DNA of 64,000 bases, taken from the NCBI GenBank assembly GCA_040752895.1, contig JBFMHN010000005.1, positions 62,001 through 126,000 on the forward strand, in the 5' to 3' direction. The position numbers and the translations under genes are program-made. This DNA comes from Pseudomonadota bacterium (GTDB taxonomy: Bacteria > Pseudomonadota > Alphaproteobacteria > GCA-2746255). The notes beneath the pieces were generated by a model. That model saw nothing but the letters and a program-made list of their open reading frames with translations. It ran no database searches and had not been told where the DNA came from. Below are positions 32,858-41,391 of the stretch, piece by piece. The stretch's first letter is position 1. Each line of letters starts with the position of its first letter.

Positions 32858-34318
32858 GTGCTGGAATCGATCACACGGTGGCGCCGCCGCATCGGCGCTC
32901 TGGTGGGCGGCTTTGAAGCGGGACAGGGAAGCCGAAGGCTGCGGCACTTCCAGCCGAGCCGGGCGCATCTCAACACGCTGATCGCCGCCGCCGGCGCCGA
33001 CATCACCGCGCGCGCCCGTTGGCTCGTGCGCAACAACGGCTATGCGGCGAACGCGATCGAGAGCTGGGCCGGCAATGTGGTGGGCGACGGCATCAAGCCA
33101 TCGTCCCTGATCGCCGATGCCGATCTCAAGGCGCGCGTGCAGCGCCTCTGGCTCGACTGGACCGACGACAGCGACGCCGAGGGGTTCACCGACTTCTACG
33201 GCCAGCAGCGGCGCGCCGCGCGCGAGGTATTCATTGCCGGCGAGGTGTTCTTCCGCTTCCGTCCGCGCCGGCCCGAGGACGGGCTCATGGTGCCGCTGCA
33301 GCTGCAGATGATCCCCTCCGAGATGCTGCCGCTCACGCGCAACGAGCAGATCGCGGGCGGCAACGTCATCCGCCAGGGCATCGAGTTCGATCGGATTGGC
33401 CGGCGCGTGGCCTACCACTTCCTGCGCCGCCATCCGGGCGACGTGACCGATCCCGGCCTTGCGGGCGAGACGGTGCGGGTTCCGGCGTCCGAGGTCATCC
33501 ACGTCATCGATCCGGTCGATGCGGGGCAGTTGCGCGGGATCTCCCGCTTCGCGCCGGGCATCGTGAAGCTGTTCCTGCTCGACCAGTACGACGACGCCGA
33601 ACTCGACAGGAAGAAGGTCGCGGCGATGCATGCGCTGTTCATCACCACGCCGGCGCCGGCGGAGCCCTTCGACATTGCCGAGAGCGATGAGAGTGGCGAG
33701 CGCACGATGGATCTGCAGCCCGGCCAGATCGTGATGCTGGAACCGGGCGAGGAGGTGCAGACCTCGGCGCCGGCCGATGTCGGCCAGACTTACGAGCCTT
33801 TCCAGTACCGCACGCTGCTGCAGGTATCGGCGGCGCTCGGCATTCCGTATGCGTATTTGTCGAACGACATGCTGAAAGCGAACTACTCGAACTCGCGGCT
33901 CGCGCTCCTCGAGTTTCGCCGCCGCATCGAGGCCTACCAGCACTCGGTCATGGTCTGGCAAATCTGTCGACGGGTCTGGGCGCGATGGCTCGATACGGCG
34001 GTCATGGCGGGCGCGATTGCCTTGCCCGATCACGAACAGCAGAGGCGCGTTTATCTCGGATGTTCCTGGCTTCCGCCCAAATGGGACTGGGTCGATCCGC
34101 TGAAGGACGCGCGCGCCGAGATCGAACAGATCGAGGCGGGGCTGAAGAGCAGGACGCAGGCGCTCGCCGAGCGCGGCTATGACGCCGATCAGGTCGATGC
34201 CGAGATTGCTGCGGACCGTGCGCGAGAGCGTCAGCTTGGCCTCTCCTTCGGCAGCGCCGCGGGAGGGATTGGAGAACAGCCGGACAGTAATCCGATCCTG
34301 GAGGAACAGCCCTCATGA
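32858..34318 (+). CDS. Portal protein (lambda gpB family)
   Basis: A 486-residue portal subunit; twelve would form the ring through which DNA enters. Typical elements are ARWLVRNNGYAANAIESW, AREVFIAGEVFFRFRPR and GIPYAYLSNDMLKANYSNSR. Length and order (TerL-W-portal-protease) match lambda. Its stop overlaps the next gene (ATGA). Confidence 0.92.
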   Translation: MLESITRWRRRIGALVGGFEAGQGSRRLRHFQPSRAHLNTLIAAAGADITARARWLVRNNGYAANAIESWAGNVVGDGIKPSSLIADADLKARVQRLWLDWTDDSDAEGFTDFYGQQRRAAREVFIAGEVFFRFRPRRPEDGLMVPLQLQMIPSEMLPLTRNEQIAGGNVIRQGIEFDRIGRRVAYHFLRRHPGDVTDPGLAGETVRVPASEVIHVIDPVDAGQLRGISRFAPGIVKLFLLDQYDDAELDRKKVAAMHALFITTPAPAEPFDIAESDESGERTMDLQPGQIVMLEPGEEVQTSAPADVGQTYEPFQYRTLLQVSAALGIPYAYLSNDMLKANYSNSRLALLEFRRRIEAYQHSVMVWQICRRVWARWLDTAVMAGAIALPDHEQQRRVYLGCSWLPPKWDWVDPLKDARAEIEQIEAGLKSRTQALAERGYDADQVDAEIAADRARERQLGLSFGSAAGGIGEQPDSNPILEEQPS

Positions 34319-34653
34319 CGGAGCGCACTTTCACAGTTGCCGAGGTCTGCGCTGCGGTGGGCATCAGCCCGCCGCGCCTGCATCAGTGGATCGAGCGAGG
34401 TCAGTTCGATCCGGTCCGGGTAACACGGTCCGGTGTGGCTCGCGATTACACACTGCGCGATGCCATCCATCTGGCCGCGATCACCCGCCTGCAAACAGCG
34501 GGCCTGCCGATATCGCGAGCGGCAGAGCTGATCGGCACGTCTCCCTTGCAGACTGCCGGGCAGGATATCGTCAGCGCACGGAAAGGAGACGTCGAGGTCG
34601 TAATCGATCTGGCCTCCGTCACCCGCGATGTCCGCGCCAGCTTGGGGGCCTGA
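34315..34653 (+). CDS. MerR-like helix-turn-helix protein in the head operon
   Basis: A 112-residue protein. Residues 5-75 (FTVAEVCAAVGISPPRLHQW, ARDYTLRDAIHLAAITRLQT) form a MerR-type HTH. It overlaps the portal stop by four bases, so it is made with head proteins, an odd place for a regulator. It immediately precedes the inverted higBA cassette. It could control the cassette or late genes; no other clue. Confidence 0.7.
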   Translation: MTERTFTVAEVCAAVGISPPRLHQWIERGQFDPVRVTRSGVARDYTLRDAIHLAAITRLQTAGLPISRAAELIGTSPLQTAGQDIVSARKGDVEVVIDLASVTRDVRASLGA

Positions 34654-34682
34654 GGTGATCATGGTCCTGTTCATTTCAGCGG

Positions 34683-34976
34683 TCAGGCCGCTCTGGGATG
34701 AACCCTCGCCTCGATTTCGGGGCCAACTTGGTCGCGCGCCAATTCGAGGTCGTAGGTCGCCTGCATGCCCATCCAGAGTTCCGGGCTGGTCCCGAAGTAG
34801 CGCGCAAGCCTGAGCGCCGTGTCGGGCGTGATGGCCCGCTTGGCGTTGACGATCTCGCTGATCCGGATCTGCGGCACGTCGATTGCCTTGGCGAGTGCGT
34901 ACTGGCTCATGCCGAGCGGCTTGAGAAAGTCCTCGCGTAGAACCTCACCGGGATGGGTTGGGGCAAAATCAGCCAT
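34683..34976 (-). CDS. higA: HigA-type antitoxin
   Basis: A 97-residue XRE-family antitoxin: HPGEVLREDFLKPLGMSQYA followed by VPQIRISEIVNAKRAITPDT and RYFGTSPELWMGMQ, the standard HigA core. It starts 11 bases after the higB stop with a GAGGAG site. It neutralises HigB and represses the promoter to its right. The cassette runs opposite to the surrounding phage head genes. Confidence 0.92.
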   Translation of the reverse strand: MADFAPTHPGEVLREDFLKPLGMSQYALAKAIDVPQIRISEIVNAKRAITPDTALRLARYFGTSPELWMGMQATYDLELARDQVGPEIEARVHPRAA

Positions 34977-34987
34977 GGGTTTTCTCC

Positions 34988-35269
34988 TCAATGATAATCG
35001 ACGATCTCAACGTCATGGGCGTCACCGTCCTGCCAGACAAAGCATACGCGCCATTGGTCGTTGATCCGGATGCTGTGCTGGCCTTTTCGGTCTCCAGTTA
35101 GAGCCTCGAGGCGATTGCCCGGTGGCGCCCTGAGGTCTTCGAGAGTTCGGGCGTTGTGGAGTTGCATCAGCTTTCGGTTCGCGACCTTCACGATGTCGTT
35201 TGGGACGCCCTTGATGAAGCGGCGAGCCCAGGCGGCCTCTGCCGCAGCGTTCCGAAACGACTTGATCAT
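34988..35269 (-). CDS. higB: HigB-type toxin (RelE superfamily)
   Basis: A 93-residue ribosome-dependent mRNA interferase: MIKSFRNAAAEAAW, AYLLL-less core LEDLRAPPGNRLEALTG, and HSIRINDQWRVCFVW with the C-terminal HDVEIVDYH. This is the HigB pattern. The start at 35269 is ATG; an in-frame TTG two codons earlier is less likely. Toxin-first order is normal for higBA. Confidence 0.92.
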   Translation of the reverse strand: MIKSFRNAAAEAAWARRFIKGVPNDIVKVANRKLMQLHNARTLEDLRAPPGNRLEALTGDRKGQHSIRINDQWRVCFVWQDGDAHDVEIVDYH

Positions 35270-35277
35270 ACCCAATA

Positions 35278-35300
35278 CTAACGCACTTCGTTAGCTAACG
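35278..35300 (-). promoter_or_regulatory. higBA operator
   Basis: Three half-sites: CTAACG (35278-35283), CGTTAG (35289-35294) and CTAACG (35295-35300). The last two make the perfect palindrome CGTTAGCTAACG. The position just upstream of higB is right for HigA autorepression. It also lies 24 bases before the protease start. Confidence 0.7.
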
Positions 35301-35323
35301 CAATACATAAGCATGGATCGGAT

Positions 35324-36631
35324 ATGATCAACCCTCTCATGGCCCGGCTATCGGGCCGGCTCTTGGCGATCGCCCCGCGAGCGCTCGACGGCCTGCTCGC
35401 CGCCGGCCCAATGCTCGATGCCCGTCCGGTCATGCTTCCGGCCCGCGATGCACCGCCGGTGGCGAGCCATTCCGTTACCGGTCCCGGCATCGCCGTGGTG
35501 CCGATCCTCGGACCGTTGGTGACGCGTGGCGACTGGCTCACCAGTCTTCTGGGCGCCAGCGACTATGACGAGATCGCCTCCGCCGTGGAAGCCGCGCTGG
35601 CCGATCCTTCTGTGCGGGCCGTGTTGTTGGAGATCGACTCGCCGGGCGGCGAGGTCGGCGGTCTCTTCGACCTGGTCGATCGCCTCGTGTCGTTGCGCGA
35701 AGCCGCGCAGAAGCCACTCTGGGCTGTCGCGAGCGAAAGCGCGCTGTCGGCTGCCTTTGCCATCGCCAGCGTGGCGGACCGCCTCTACGTCACCCGGACG
35801 GCGGAGGTCGGATCCATCGGCGTCGTGGCCATCCATGTCGACGAGAGCGTCGCCGACGTCATGGCCGGCCTCAAATGGACGCTCGTTCACGCGGGCGACC
35901 GCAAGATCGATGGCAATGCCCACGAACCGCTCTCGGATGCGGCGTTGTCGGCGATCCAGGCGGATGTCAACGCGCTCCATGCCGACCTCGTCACTCTGGT
36001 AGCGCGCAACCGGAACATGAGCCCCGACGCTGTCCACGCGACACAGGCCGCGATCTATCGGGGCCAGCGGGGCATCGACGCCGGCCTTGCCGACCAGGTC
36101 GGCACCGTCGGCCACGCACTTGCCGATCTCACCCGGATGCTCGACCCGCCACGCCTCATCACGGGCGCATCGCAACGTGCCCGAGCCCATCAACCGTCAA
36201 GGAGAAAGACCGCAATGACAGTAGAACCCGACCTCAACCCGGCTGCCGAAGACGCGGCTGTCGAGGAGACGAACGCGTCTGATCCGGAAACTCTCGGAAC
36301 GCCGCAACCAGCGCCGCTCGCCGCGTCGCCGGAGGCGACGGAGGCGCAGACCGATCAAACCGCCGAGCGGCTGCGCGCCGAATATGCGGAGATCGCCGCC
36401 ATCGCCGCCCAAGGGGCCCGGCTGGGCGTCGCCATCGACGCCGCCGACGCCATGGCGAAGGGGATTGCGCCGCATGCGCTGCGAAGCTCCATCCTTGATG
36501 CGCTCGCAGCACGCGCCGAGGCGAGCTCTGTGGTCGCCGTGGCGCCGTCACTGGCCGGCTCGCCGGTATCGAACGGCGAAAGCCCCATCGTGCGTCGTGC
36601 GCGTGAGCGCGCCTCGGCCAACCGCAGCTGA
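35324..36631 (+). CDS. Capsid maturation protease (S49/SppA family, gpC-like)
   Basis: A 435-residue prohead protease. The ClpP/SppA fold is seen in VRAVLLEIDSPGGEVGGLFD and the nucleophile region VASESALSAAFAIAS, with RTAEVGSIGVV following. The C-terminal 138 residues form an acidic, Ala-rich coiled region that is also a separate scaffold product (36215). It processes the scaffold during lambda-type head assembly. The upstream ribosome site is weak, perhaps because higBA landed just before it. Confidence 0.9.
   Translation: MINPLMARLSGRLLAIAPRALDGLLAAGPMLDARPVMLPARDAPPVASHSVTGPGIAVVPILGPLVTRGDWLTSLLGASDYDEIASAVEAALADPSVRAVLLEIDSPGGEVGGLFDLVDRLVSLREAAQKPLWAVASESALSAAFAIASVADRLYVTRTAEVGSIGVVAIHVDESVADVMAGLKWTLVHAGDRKIDGNAHEPLSDAALSAIQADVNALHADLVTLVARNRNMSPDAVHATQAAIYRGQRGIDAGLADQVGTVGHALADLTRMLDPPRLITGASQRARAHQPSRRKTAMTVEPDLNPAAEDAAVEETNASDPETLGTPQPAPLAASPEATEAQTDQTAERLRAEYAEIAAIAAQGARLGVAIDAADAMAKGIAPHALRSSILDALAARAEASSVVAVAPSLAGSPVSNGESPIVRRARERASANRS
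36215..36631 (+). CDS. Nested head scaffold protein (Nu3-like), in frame within the protease gene
   Basis: An ATG at 36215, in the protease frame, is preceded by AAGGAG nine bases upstream and opens a 138-residue product (MTVEPDLNPAAEDA) of acidic, Ala-rich sequence with a helical middle (AERLRAEYAEIAAIAAQGAR). Lambda makes its Nu3 scaffold from an internal start at the 3' end of gene C in the same way. Independent translation is inferred from the ribosome site. Confidence 0.75.
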   Translation: MTVEPDLNPAAEDAAVEETNASDPETLGTPQPAPLAASPEATEAQTDQTAERLRAEYAEIAAIAAQGARLGVAIDAADAMAKGIAPHALRSSILDALAARAEASSVVAVAPSLAGSPVSNGESPIVRRARERASANRS

Positions 36632-36648
36632 AGACAAGGAGGATCATC

Positions 36649-37038
36649 ATGACCGTTCTCACCATGTCGCCGACCCTAGGCGACCTGCTCAAATACGAGC
36701 TCAATGCGAGCTACTGCCGCGAGGCTGTGACCCTCAAGGCTGGCACGAACTACGCGCTCGGATCCGTCCTCGGCCGGATCACCGCGTCGGGCAAGTACCG
36801 CCTATCGCCGGACGCCGAGGTCGTCGGAGATGAGGGTGCGGAGGTCGCAACGGCCGTCCTGATCGAGGCGGTCGACGGGACGGCCGGCGACAGGACTGGC
36901 CTCGTCGTCGCCCGCGGGCCCGCGATCGTCTCCAAGGCGGCGCTCGCCTTCGACGCCTCCGTCGATGATGCGGCGAAGACGGCCGTCAAGCACGCCGAGC
37001 TGAGCTCTGCCGGCATCGTGCCACGCGACACCGCCTGA
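36649..37038 (+). CDS. Head decoration protein (gpD family)
   Basis: A 129-residue capsid-stabilising protein: MTVLTMSPTLGDLLKYELNA, then LGSVLGRITASGKYRL and AAKTAVKHAELSSAGIVPR. It is typical of the HDPD/gpD family; trimers would cap the capsid three-fold sites. It has its own AAGGAGGATC site. Confidence 0.88.
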   Translation: MTVLTMSPTLGDLLKYELNASYCREAVTLKAGTNYALGSVLGRITASGKYRLSPDAEVVGDEGAEVATAVLIEAVDGTAGDRTGLVVARGPAIVSKAALAFDASVDDAAKTAVKHAELSSAGIVPRDTA

Positions 37039-37067
37039 TCCACGCTCGTCAGACCCAACCCGTCACC

Positions 37068-37098
37068 GGCTCCGAGGCGTCCGCCTTCGGGGCCTTTT
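37068..37098 (+). terminator. Hairpin with T run between gpD and capsid genes
   Basis: GGCTCCGAGGC (37068-37078) pairs with GCCTTCGGGGCC (37083-37094), followed by TTTT. Between two strongly expressed structural genes it may attenuate or process the transcript. Confidence 0.6.
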
Positions 37099-37131
37099 CA
37101 TGCCCGTTCCATCCCAAGGAGACCCGACCCC

Positions 37132-38154
37132 ATGGTCGCCATGATCAATCCGTTCGACGCGGGCGGCTACTCGCTCGCCGAGATGACCCAGGCCATCAAC
37201 ATCCTGCCCAACGTCTACACCCGGCTCGGGCAGATGGGCCTCTTCCGCTTCGAGGGCGTGACCCAGCGCTCCGTCGTCATCGAGCAGGCCGAAGGCGTGC
37301 TGAACCTCCTGCCGACCGTGCCGCTCGGCGGTCCCGCCACCGTCGCCAACCGCGACACGCGCTCCATGCGCTCCTTCACCGTGCCGTGGATTCCCCACGA
37401 CGACGTGATCACGCCACAGGACATCCAGGGCGTGCGCGGCTTCGGTGTGGCCGACGCCGCCGATCCGCTCGCCACCGTCATGGAGCGCAAGCTCACCCGC
37501 ATGCGGGTAAAGCACGCCCAAACGCGGGAATACATGGAGGTCAACGCGCTGCGCGGCATCGTCAAGGACGGCGCCGGCACCACGCTCTACAACTACTTCA
37601 CCGAGTTCGGGCTGGCGCAGCTTGAGACGGACTTCGTGCTCGGCACCGCCGGCACCCAGGTCCAGGGCAAGGTGCGCGACGTGCTCAGGAAGGTCGAGAC
37701 CGAGCTCAAGGGCGAGACCATGACCGGCGTGCTGGCGATGGTGAGCCCGGAGTTCTTCGACAAGCTGATCGGCCACGCCAAGGTCGAGGAGGCCTACAAG
37801 TACTATTCCTCGACCGGGGCGCAGCCGCTGCGCGAGGACACCCGCCGACGTTTTCCCTTCGCCGGCATCCTGTTCGAGGAGTACAACGCCACCGTCACGC
37901 TCTCGACCGGCGCAACGGAAACCCTGATCCCCTCCGGCGAGGGCATCGCCTTCCCGCTCGGCACGCTCGACACCTTCGTCACCCACGGCGCCCCGGCCAA
38001 CCTGATCGAGACGGTCAACACGGTGGGCCTGCCGATTTACGCGCGGCAGATCGCCCGACCCGACGGCAGCGCCATCGAGGTCAAGACCGAGGCCTCGATC
38101 CTGCCGATCAACAAGCGTCCGCGTCTCGCCGTGCGCATCTTCTCCAGCAACTGA
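37132..38154 (+). CDS. Major capsid protein (lambda gpE family)
   Basis: A 340-residue HK97-fold capsid subunit. Family marks: NPFDAGGYSLAEMTQAINIL near the start, RSFTVPWIPHDDVITPQDIQ, MLAMV-type GVLAMVSPEFFDKLIGH, and a C-terminus ending INKRPRLAVRIFSSN. It forms the icosahedral shell with the decoration protein. Complete and typical. Confidence 0.95.
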   Translation: MVAMINPFDAGGYSLAEMTQAINILPNVYTRLGQMGLFRFEGVTQRSVVIEQAEGVLNLLPTVPLGGPATVANRDTRSMRSFTVPWIPHDDVITPQDIQGVRGFGVADAADPLATVMERKLTRMRVKHAQTREYMEVNALRGIVKDGAGTTLYNYFTEFGLAQLETDFVLGTAGTQVQGKVRDVLRKVETELKGETMTGVLAMVSPEFFDKLIGHAKVEEAYKYYSSTGAQPLREDTRRRFPFAGILFEEYNATVTLSTGATETLIPSGEGIAFPLGTLDTFVTHGAPANLIETVNTVGLPIYARQIARPDGSAIEVKTEASILPINKRPRLAVRIFSSN

Positions 38155-38156
38155 GC

Positions 38157-38471
38157 ATGAGCGTCTTCGCAGAGGCGATCGACGACCTCTTCGCCGATCC
38201 CAATCTCGCGCGGGATGCCATCTGGCGGGCAGGCGGCACGGGCGCGCCGGTGACCGTCCGGATTGTCTTGCGACAGCCGGATCGTGTCGAGAGCTTCGGC
38301 GAGACGCGCATCTGGAGCGAAAGCATCATTGGCGATGTACGAACGCGCGACGCCCCGAGCCTGGCGGAAGCGGATGCCTTCGAAATCGACGGCGCGAACT
38401 ACGTCGTGCAGGGAGAGCCCGTGCGCGACAGCGAACGCCTTGTCTGGAGCGTGGAGCTGAGACCGGTATGA
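38157..38471 (+). CDS. Head-tail joining protein (gpFII-like)
   Basis: A 104-residue beta-rich protein (RIVLRQPDRVESFGETRIWS, FEIDGANYVVQGEPVRDSER) directly after the capsid gene, where lambda encodes FII. It starts two bases after the capsid stop and overlaps the next gene by four. The size and strand pattern fit FII; the call rests on position. Confidence 0.65.
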   Translation: MSVFAEAIDDLFADPNLARDAIWRAGGTGAPVTVRIVLRQPDRVESFGETRIWSESIIGDVRTRDAPSLAEADAFEIDGANYVVQGEPVRDSERLVWSVELRPV

Positions 38472-39115
38472 GGCTGTCCGCGACCATCATCGGTGACCTT
38501 GGTCGCATCATGGCCGAGGAGGTGAAGGCGGCCGAAGAGGCTGTCACGGCCGGTGTCGGTGAGGCGGCGGAGGGACTCAAGACCGAGCTCAGGACGCAGA
38601 TCACCAATGCGGGGCTCGGCCCTCGGCTGGCCCGTACCTGGCGGTCCGAGACCTTCCCCAAGGGCCAGAACAGCATCCGGGCGGCGGGGCTCGTCTGGTC
38701 GAAGGCGCCCGGCATCATTCGCATTTACGAAGACGGCGCGACCATCCGGTCGACCAAGGGTTTCTTCCTGGCCATTCCGACCGCTGCTGCCGGACGCTTC
38801 GGCGACGGTGGCCGCAAGATTACGCCCGGCGGATGGGAACGGCGTACCGGGCAGCGGCTGCGCTTCGTCTACCGGCGCAACGCTGCGTCTCTGCTCGTCG
38901 CCGACAACATGCGGGCGCGGACGGGGAAGCGGGGCGGATACGCCAGAGCCAGTGCCGCCGCTGTGCGGAGCGGGCGCGGCTTGGTGACCGTGCCGATCTT
39001 CATTCTGGTGCCGCAGGTGACATGCAGGAAGCGGCTCGATGTCGCCTCCGCCGCGAACAGTTGGCAGGAGCGGCTGCCCGGCCTGGTCGTCCGCAACTGG
39101 GTCGAAGGGCGGTAG
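38468..39115 (+). CDS. DUF6441-like minor tail protein (gpZ-like)
   Basis: A 215-residue protein with ARTWRSETFPKGQNSIRAAG and FLAIPTAAAGRFGDGGRKIT; the family is found at the tail-completion position of alphaproteobacterial phages. It probably finishes the head-proximal end of the tail. The C-terminus (QERLPGLVVRNW) is hydrophobic. Confidence 0.72.
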   Translation: MRLSATIIGDLGRIMAEEVKAAEEAVTAGVGEAAEGLKTELRTQITNAGLGPRLARTWRSETFPKGQNSIRAAGLVWSKAPGIIRIYEDGATIRSTKGFFLAIPTAAAGRFGDGGRKITPGGWERRTGQRLRFVYRRNAASLLVADNMRARTGKRGGYARASAAAVRSGRGLVTVPIFILVPQVTCRKRLDVASAANSWQERLPGLVVRNWVEGR

Positions 39116-39209
39116 CCCCGTCTTCGCCTTCTTCGCATCCCGGTGCATGTGCGCGCCGCACCGTGTGCGGAGAGATCACCTGCATTGGCCGCAAGTTTAA
39201 GGAAAACCA

Positions 39210-39644
39210 GTGTCCAGCCGCCGTGAAGCCATCCTCGGAGCCCTCTTCCAGACGCTCGACAACACGTTGGACGCGAACGTGCGTCGCAACGAGGTGCTGC
39301 CCGAGAAGGTGCCGGCATCCGGTCTCGTCATCCTGCGGGACGGCGATCCGGGCGAGCCGGACGTGACGCTCAATCCGCGCACGGAGTTCTACGCCCACAG
39401 GATCGAGCTCGAGGTCTATGTGCCCCGCGATCCGACGGGCGGAGGCGAAGCGGCGCTCGACACGCTGCTCGGCGCCATCGGCTCGGCACTCAGGATCGAT
39501 CCCTCGCTCGGTGGTCTCGCCGAGAACCTGACGCCGTCGGCGCCCGAGACCGGGGCGCTCGCCATCGAGGGTGCAGCCCCGATCCTCACCGCCCGGCTCG
39601 TCGTCACCGTCGAATATCTGGTGAGCGATCCGCTCACTGCCTGA
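39210..39644 (+). CDS. Tail terminator (gpU-like)
   Basis: A 144-residue protein started by GTG at 39210 with an AAGGAAA site. It contains RREAILGALFQTLDN and FYAHRIELEVYV; alpha-beta order and position before the tail tube fit gpU/tail terminator proteins. It caps the tail and joins the head. Between 39116 and 39209 no gene is seen. Confidence 0.72.
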   Translation: MSSRREAILGALFQTLDNTLDANVRRNEVLPEKVPASGLVILRDGDPGEPDVTLNPRTEFYAHRIELEVYVPRDPTGGGEAALDTLLGAIGSALRIDPSLGGLAENLTPSAPETGALAIEGAAPILTARLVVTVEYLVSDPLTA

Positions 39645-39665
39645 ACCTGGAAATAGGAGTTCTCC

Positions 39666-40943
39666 ATGCCCAAGGTGCGCGCTTACGGCGCGGACGCCAC
39701 GCTGAAGGCTTGCCGCGAGGCGAGCTACGGCGTGGCTCCGCTCTCCGGCTATCGAAGCCTTGATTTCAAGTCGACCGATCTCTCTTCGGCGCAGCCGCTT
39801 GGGGACGACCCGCTGCTCGGACGCGGGCGCAATGCGCAGGATCCCTATCGCGGCCTCATCACCGACGAGGGCCAGCTCGACATCCCGCTCGACCTGCGTG
39901 GAACGGGCTTTTGGCTGACGGGCCTTTTCGGAGACCCGGTGACCACGCCCACGAACGCCAGCGGCTCGATCGTCTTCGCCGTCAATCCCACGGCGGGGGA
40001 CACGATCACCTTGAACGGTACGGCCTGGACGTTCGTCTCCGGTACGGCGGGCGCAGAGGAGACGCAAATCCAGGGAACGGCCACGCAGACCGTCGATCAG
40101 CTGGTCAGCGACCTCAACGCTTCGGCCGATCCCGAAATCGCCAAATGCACGTATTCCCGGCCGACGAGCACGCAGACCCTCGTCATCGCATTTGATGTCG
40201 TCGGGCCGACCGGGAACGCCTTCACGATCTCTGCCTCTGCCTCTGCCGCGGCAGCTTCGGCGGGGACACTGACCGGCGGCGGTTATGCGCATGTCTGGGA
40301 GAGCGGCGCCGACGACATCCCGAGCTACACGATCGAGGTCGGCCATCCGAAGCTCACGACACCGGTGTTCTTCCGTCACCTCGGCACGGTGATGGAGAGC
40401 CTGAACTTCGAGATGGGTCAGGAGGGACCGGCAAACGCCCGTCTCCAGCTCGTGGCCCAAGGCGAGGAACGCTTCTCGGCGACGGTCGACGCCAATCCGA
40501 CGGCCTACGCGCTCCGCCGCTTCAGCCAGGGGCGCGGCTTCATCCGACGCGGCGGTGCGGCGCTCGCCGGCGTCACTGGCGGCAGTCTGACCTTCTCCAA
40601 CAATCTCGAACGCGTCCGGGTCATTCGCGAGGACGGCAAGATCGAGGCGGCCGATCCCACTTTCGCCTCGGCGGAAGGATCGATGTCGGTACGCTTCGAT
40701 GGCGCGACGCTCGTGGCCGAGGCCGCCAATGGCGATCCCGTCGGACTCGAATACGGGTTCACCTTCCCGGAAGGCTACGCGCTGCGGTTCGAGCTGCCGC
40801 GGGTCTTCCTGCCCAAACCAAAATATGCCGTCTCCGGCCCCGGCGGAGTCGAGGCGAGCTTCGACTGGCGCGCCGCCTACGATGACAGCGAAGGCACGAT
40901 GCTGCGCGCCCACCTCCTGAACGACGTCACGAGCTACACCTGA
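39666..40943 (+). CDS. Major tail tube protein
   Basis: A 425-residue protein, longer than most tube proteins. The N- and C-terminal parts (VAPLSGYRSLDFKSTDL, PSYTIEVGHPKL, LERVRVIREDGKIEAA) form the tube fold. Residues about 105-205 are an inserted Ala/Thr-rich beta domain (GSIVFAVNPTAGDTITLNGT), probably surface-exposed. It polymerises around the tape measure. Confidence 0.85.
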   Translation: MPKVRAYGADATLKACREASYGVAPLSGYRSLDFKSTDLSSAQPLGDDPLLGRGRNAQDPYRGLITDEGQLDIPLDLRGTGFWLTGLFGDPVTTPTNASGSIVFAVNPTAGDTITLNGTAWTFVSGTAGAEETQIQGTATQTVDQLVSDLNASADPEIAKCTYSRPTSTQTLVIAFDVVGPTGNAFTISASASAAAASAGTLTGGGYAHVWESGADDIPSYTIEVGHPKLTTPVFFRHLGTVMESLNFEMGQEGPANARLQLVAQGEERFSATVDANPTAYALRRFSQGRGFIRRGGAALAGVTGGSLTFSNNLERVRVIREDGKIEAADPTFASAEGSMSVRFDGATLVAEAANGDPVGLEYGFTFPEGYALRFELPRVFLPKPKYAVSGPGGVEASFDWRAAYDDSEGTMLRAHLLNDVTSYT

Positions 40944-40953
40944 GGCCATTCCC

Positions 40954-41391
40954 ATGATCCGCCTGAACCTGTCGCGCGAGCCGACCTGGCTCGACCTCGG
41001 ACATGACGTGCGTGTGCGCGTCGCTCCCCTGACGACCTCGCTCATGGCCGCCGCCCGCAGTGATCCGGCGGTGGCTGCCTTGCCCGAAGGCGCGTCGAAC
41101 GAGACCATCGCGGTCACCATGGCCAAGGCCCTGGCACGGCTGGTCGTGCTGGAATGGGAGGGGGTGGGCGACGCCGAAGGCAATCCGGTGCCCGTCACAC
41201 CGGAAGGCATCGACGCGCTGTTGGACATCCTGCCGATCTTCGAGGCCTTCCAGCTCCGCTACGTGTCGAAGGGCCTGTTGCTGGAAGCGGAAAAAAACGG
41301 CTCCGCGCCCTCGCCGAATGGCACTTCAGCGGGGGCGACCAGTATTGCCGATCCTGTCGCGGCACCTGCAGCGAATGCCCCGCCGTCCTGA
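40954..41391 (+). CDS. Tail assembly chaperone, short form (gpG-like)
   Basis: A 145-residue product of normal termination. The fold region (MIRLNLSREPTWLDLGHDV, AVTMAKALARLVVLEWEGVG) and the region near FEAFQLRYVSKGLLLEAEK lie before the slip site; after it this frame reads an Ala/Ser/Pro tail with little structure. It helps load tail tube subunits onto the tape measure. The partner long form is listed separately. Confidence 0.85.
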   Translation: MIRLNLSREPTWLDLGHDVRVRVAPLTTSLMAAARSDPAVAALPEGASNETIAVTMAKALARLVVLEWEGVGDAEGNPVPVTPEGIDALLDILPIFEAFQLRYVSKGLLLEAEKNGSAPSPNGTSAGATSIADPVAAPAANAPPS

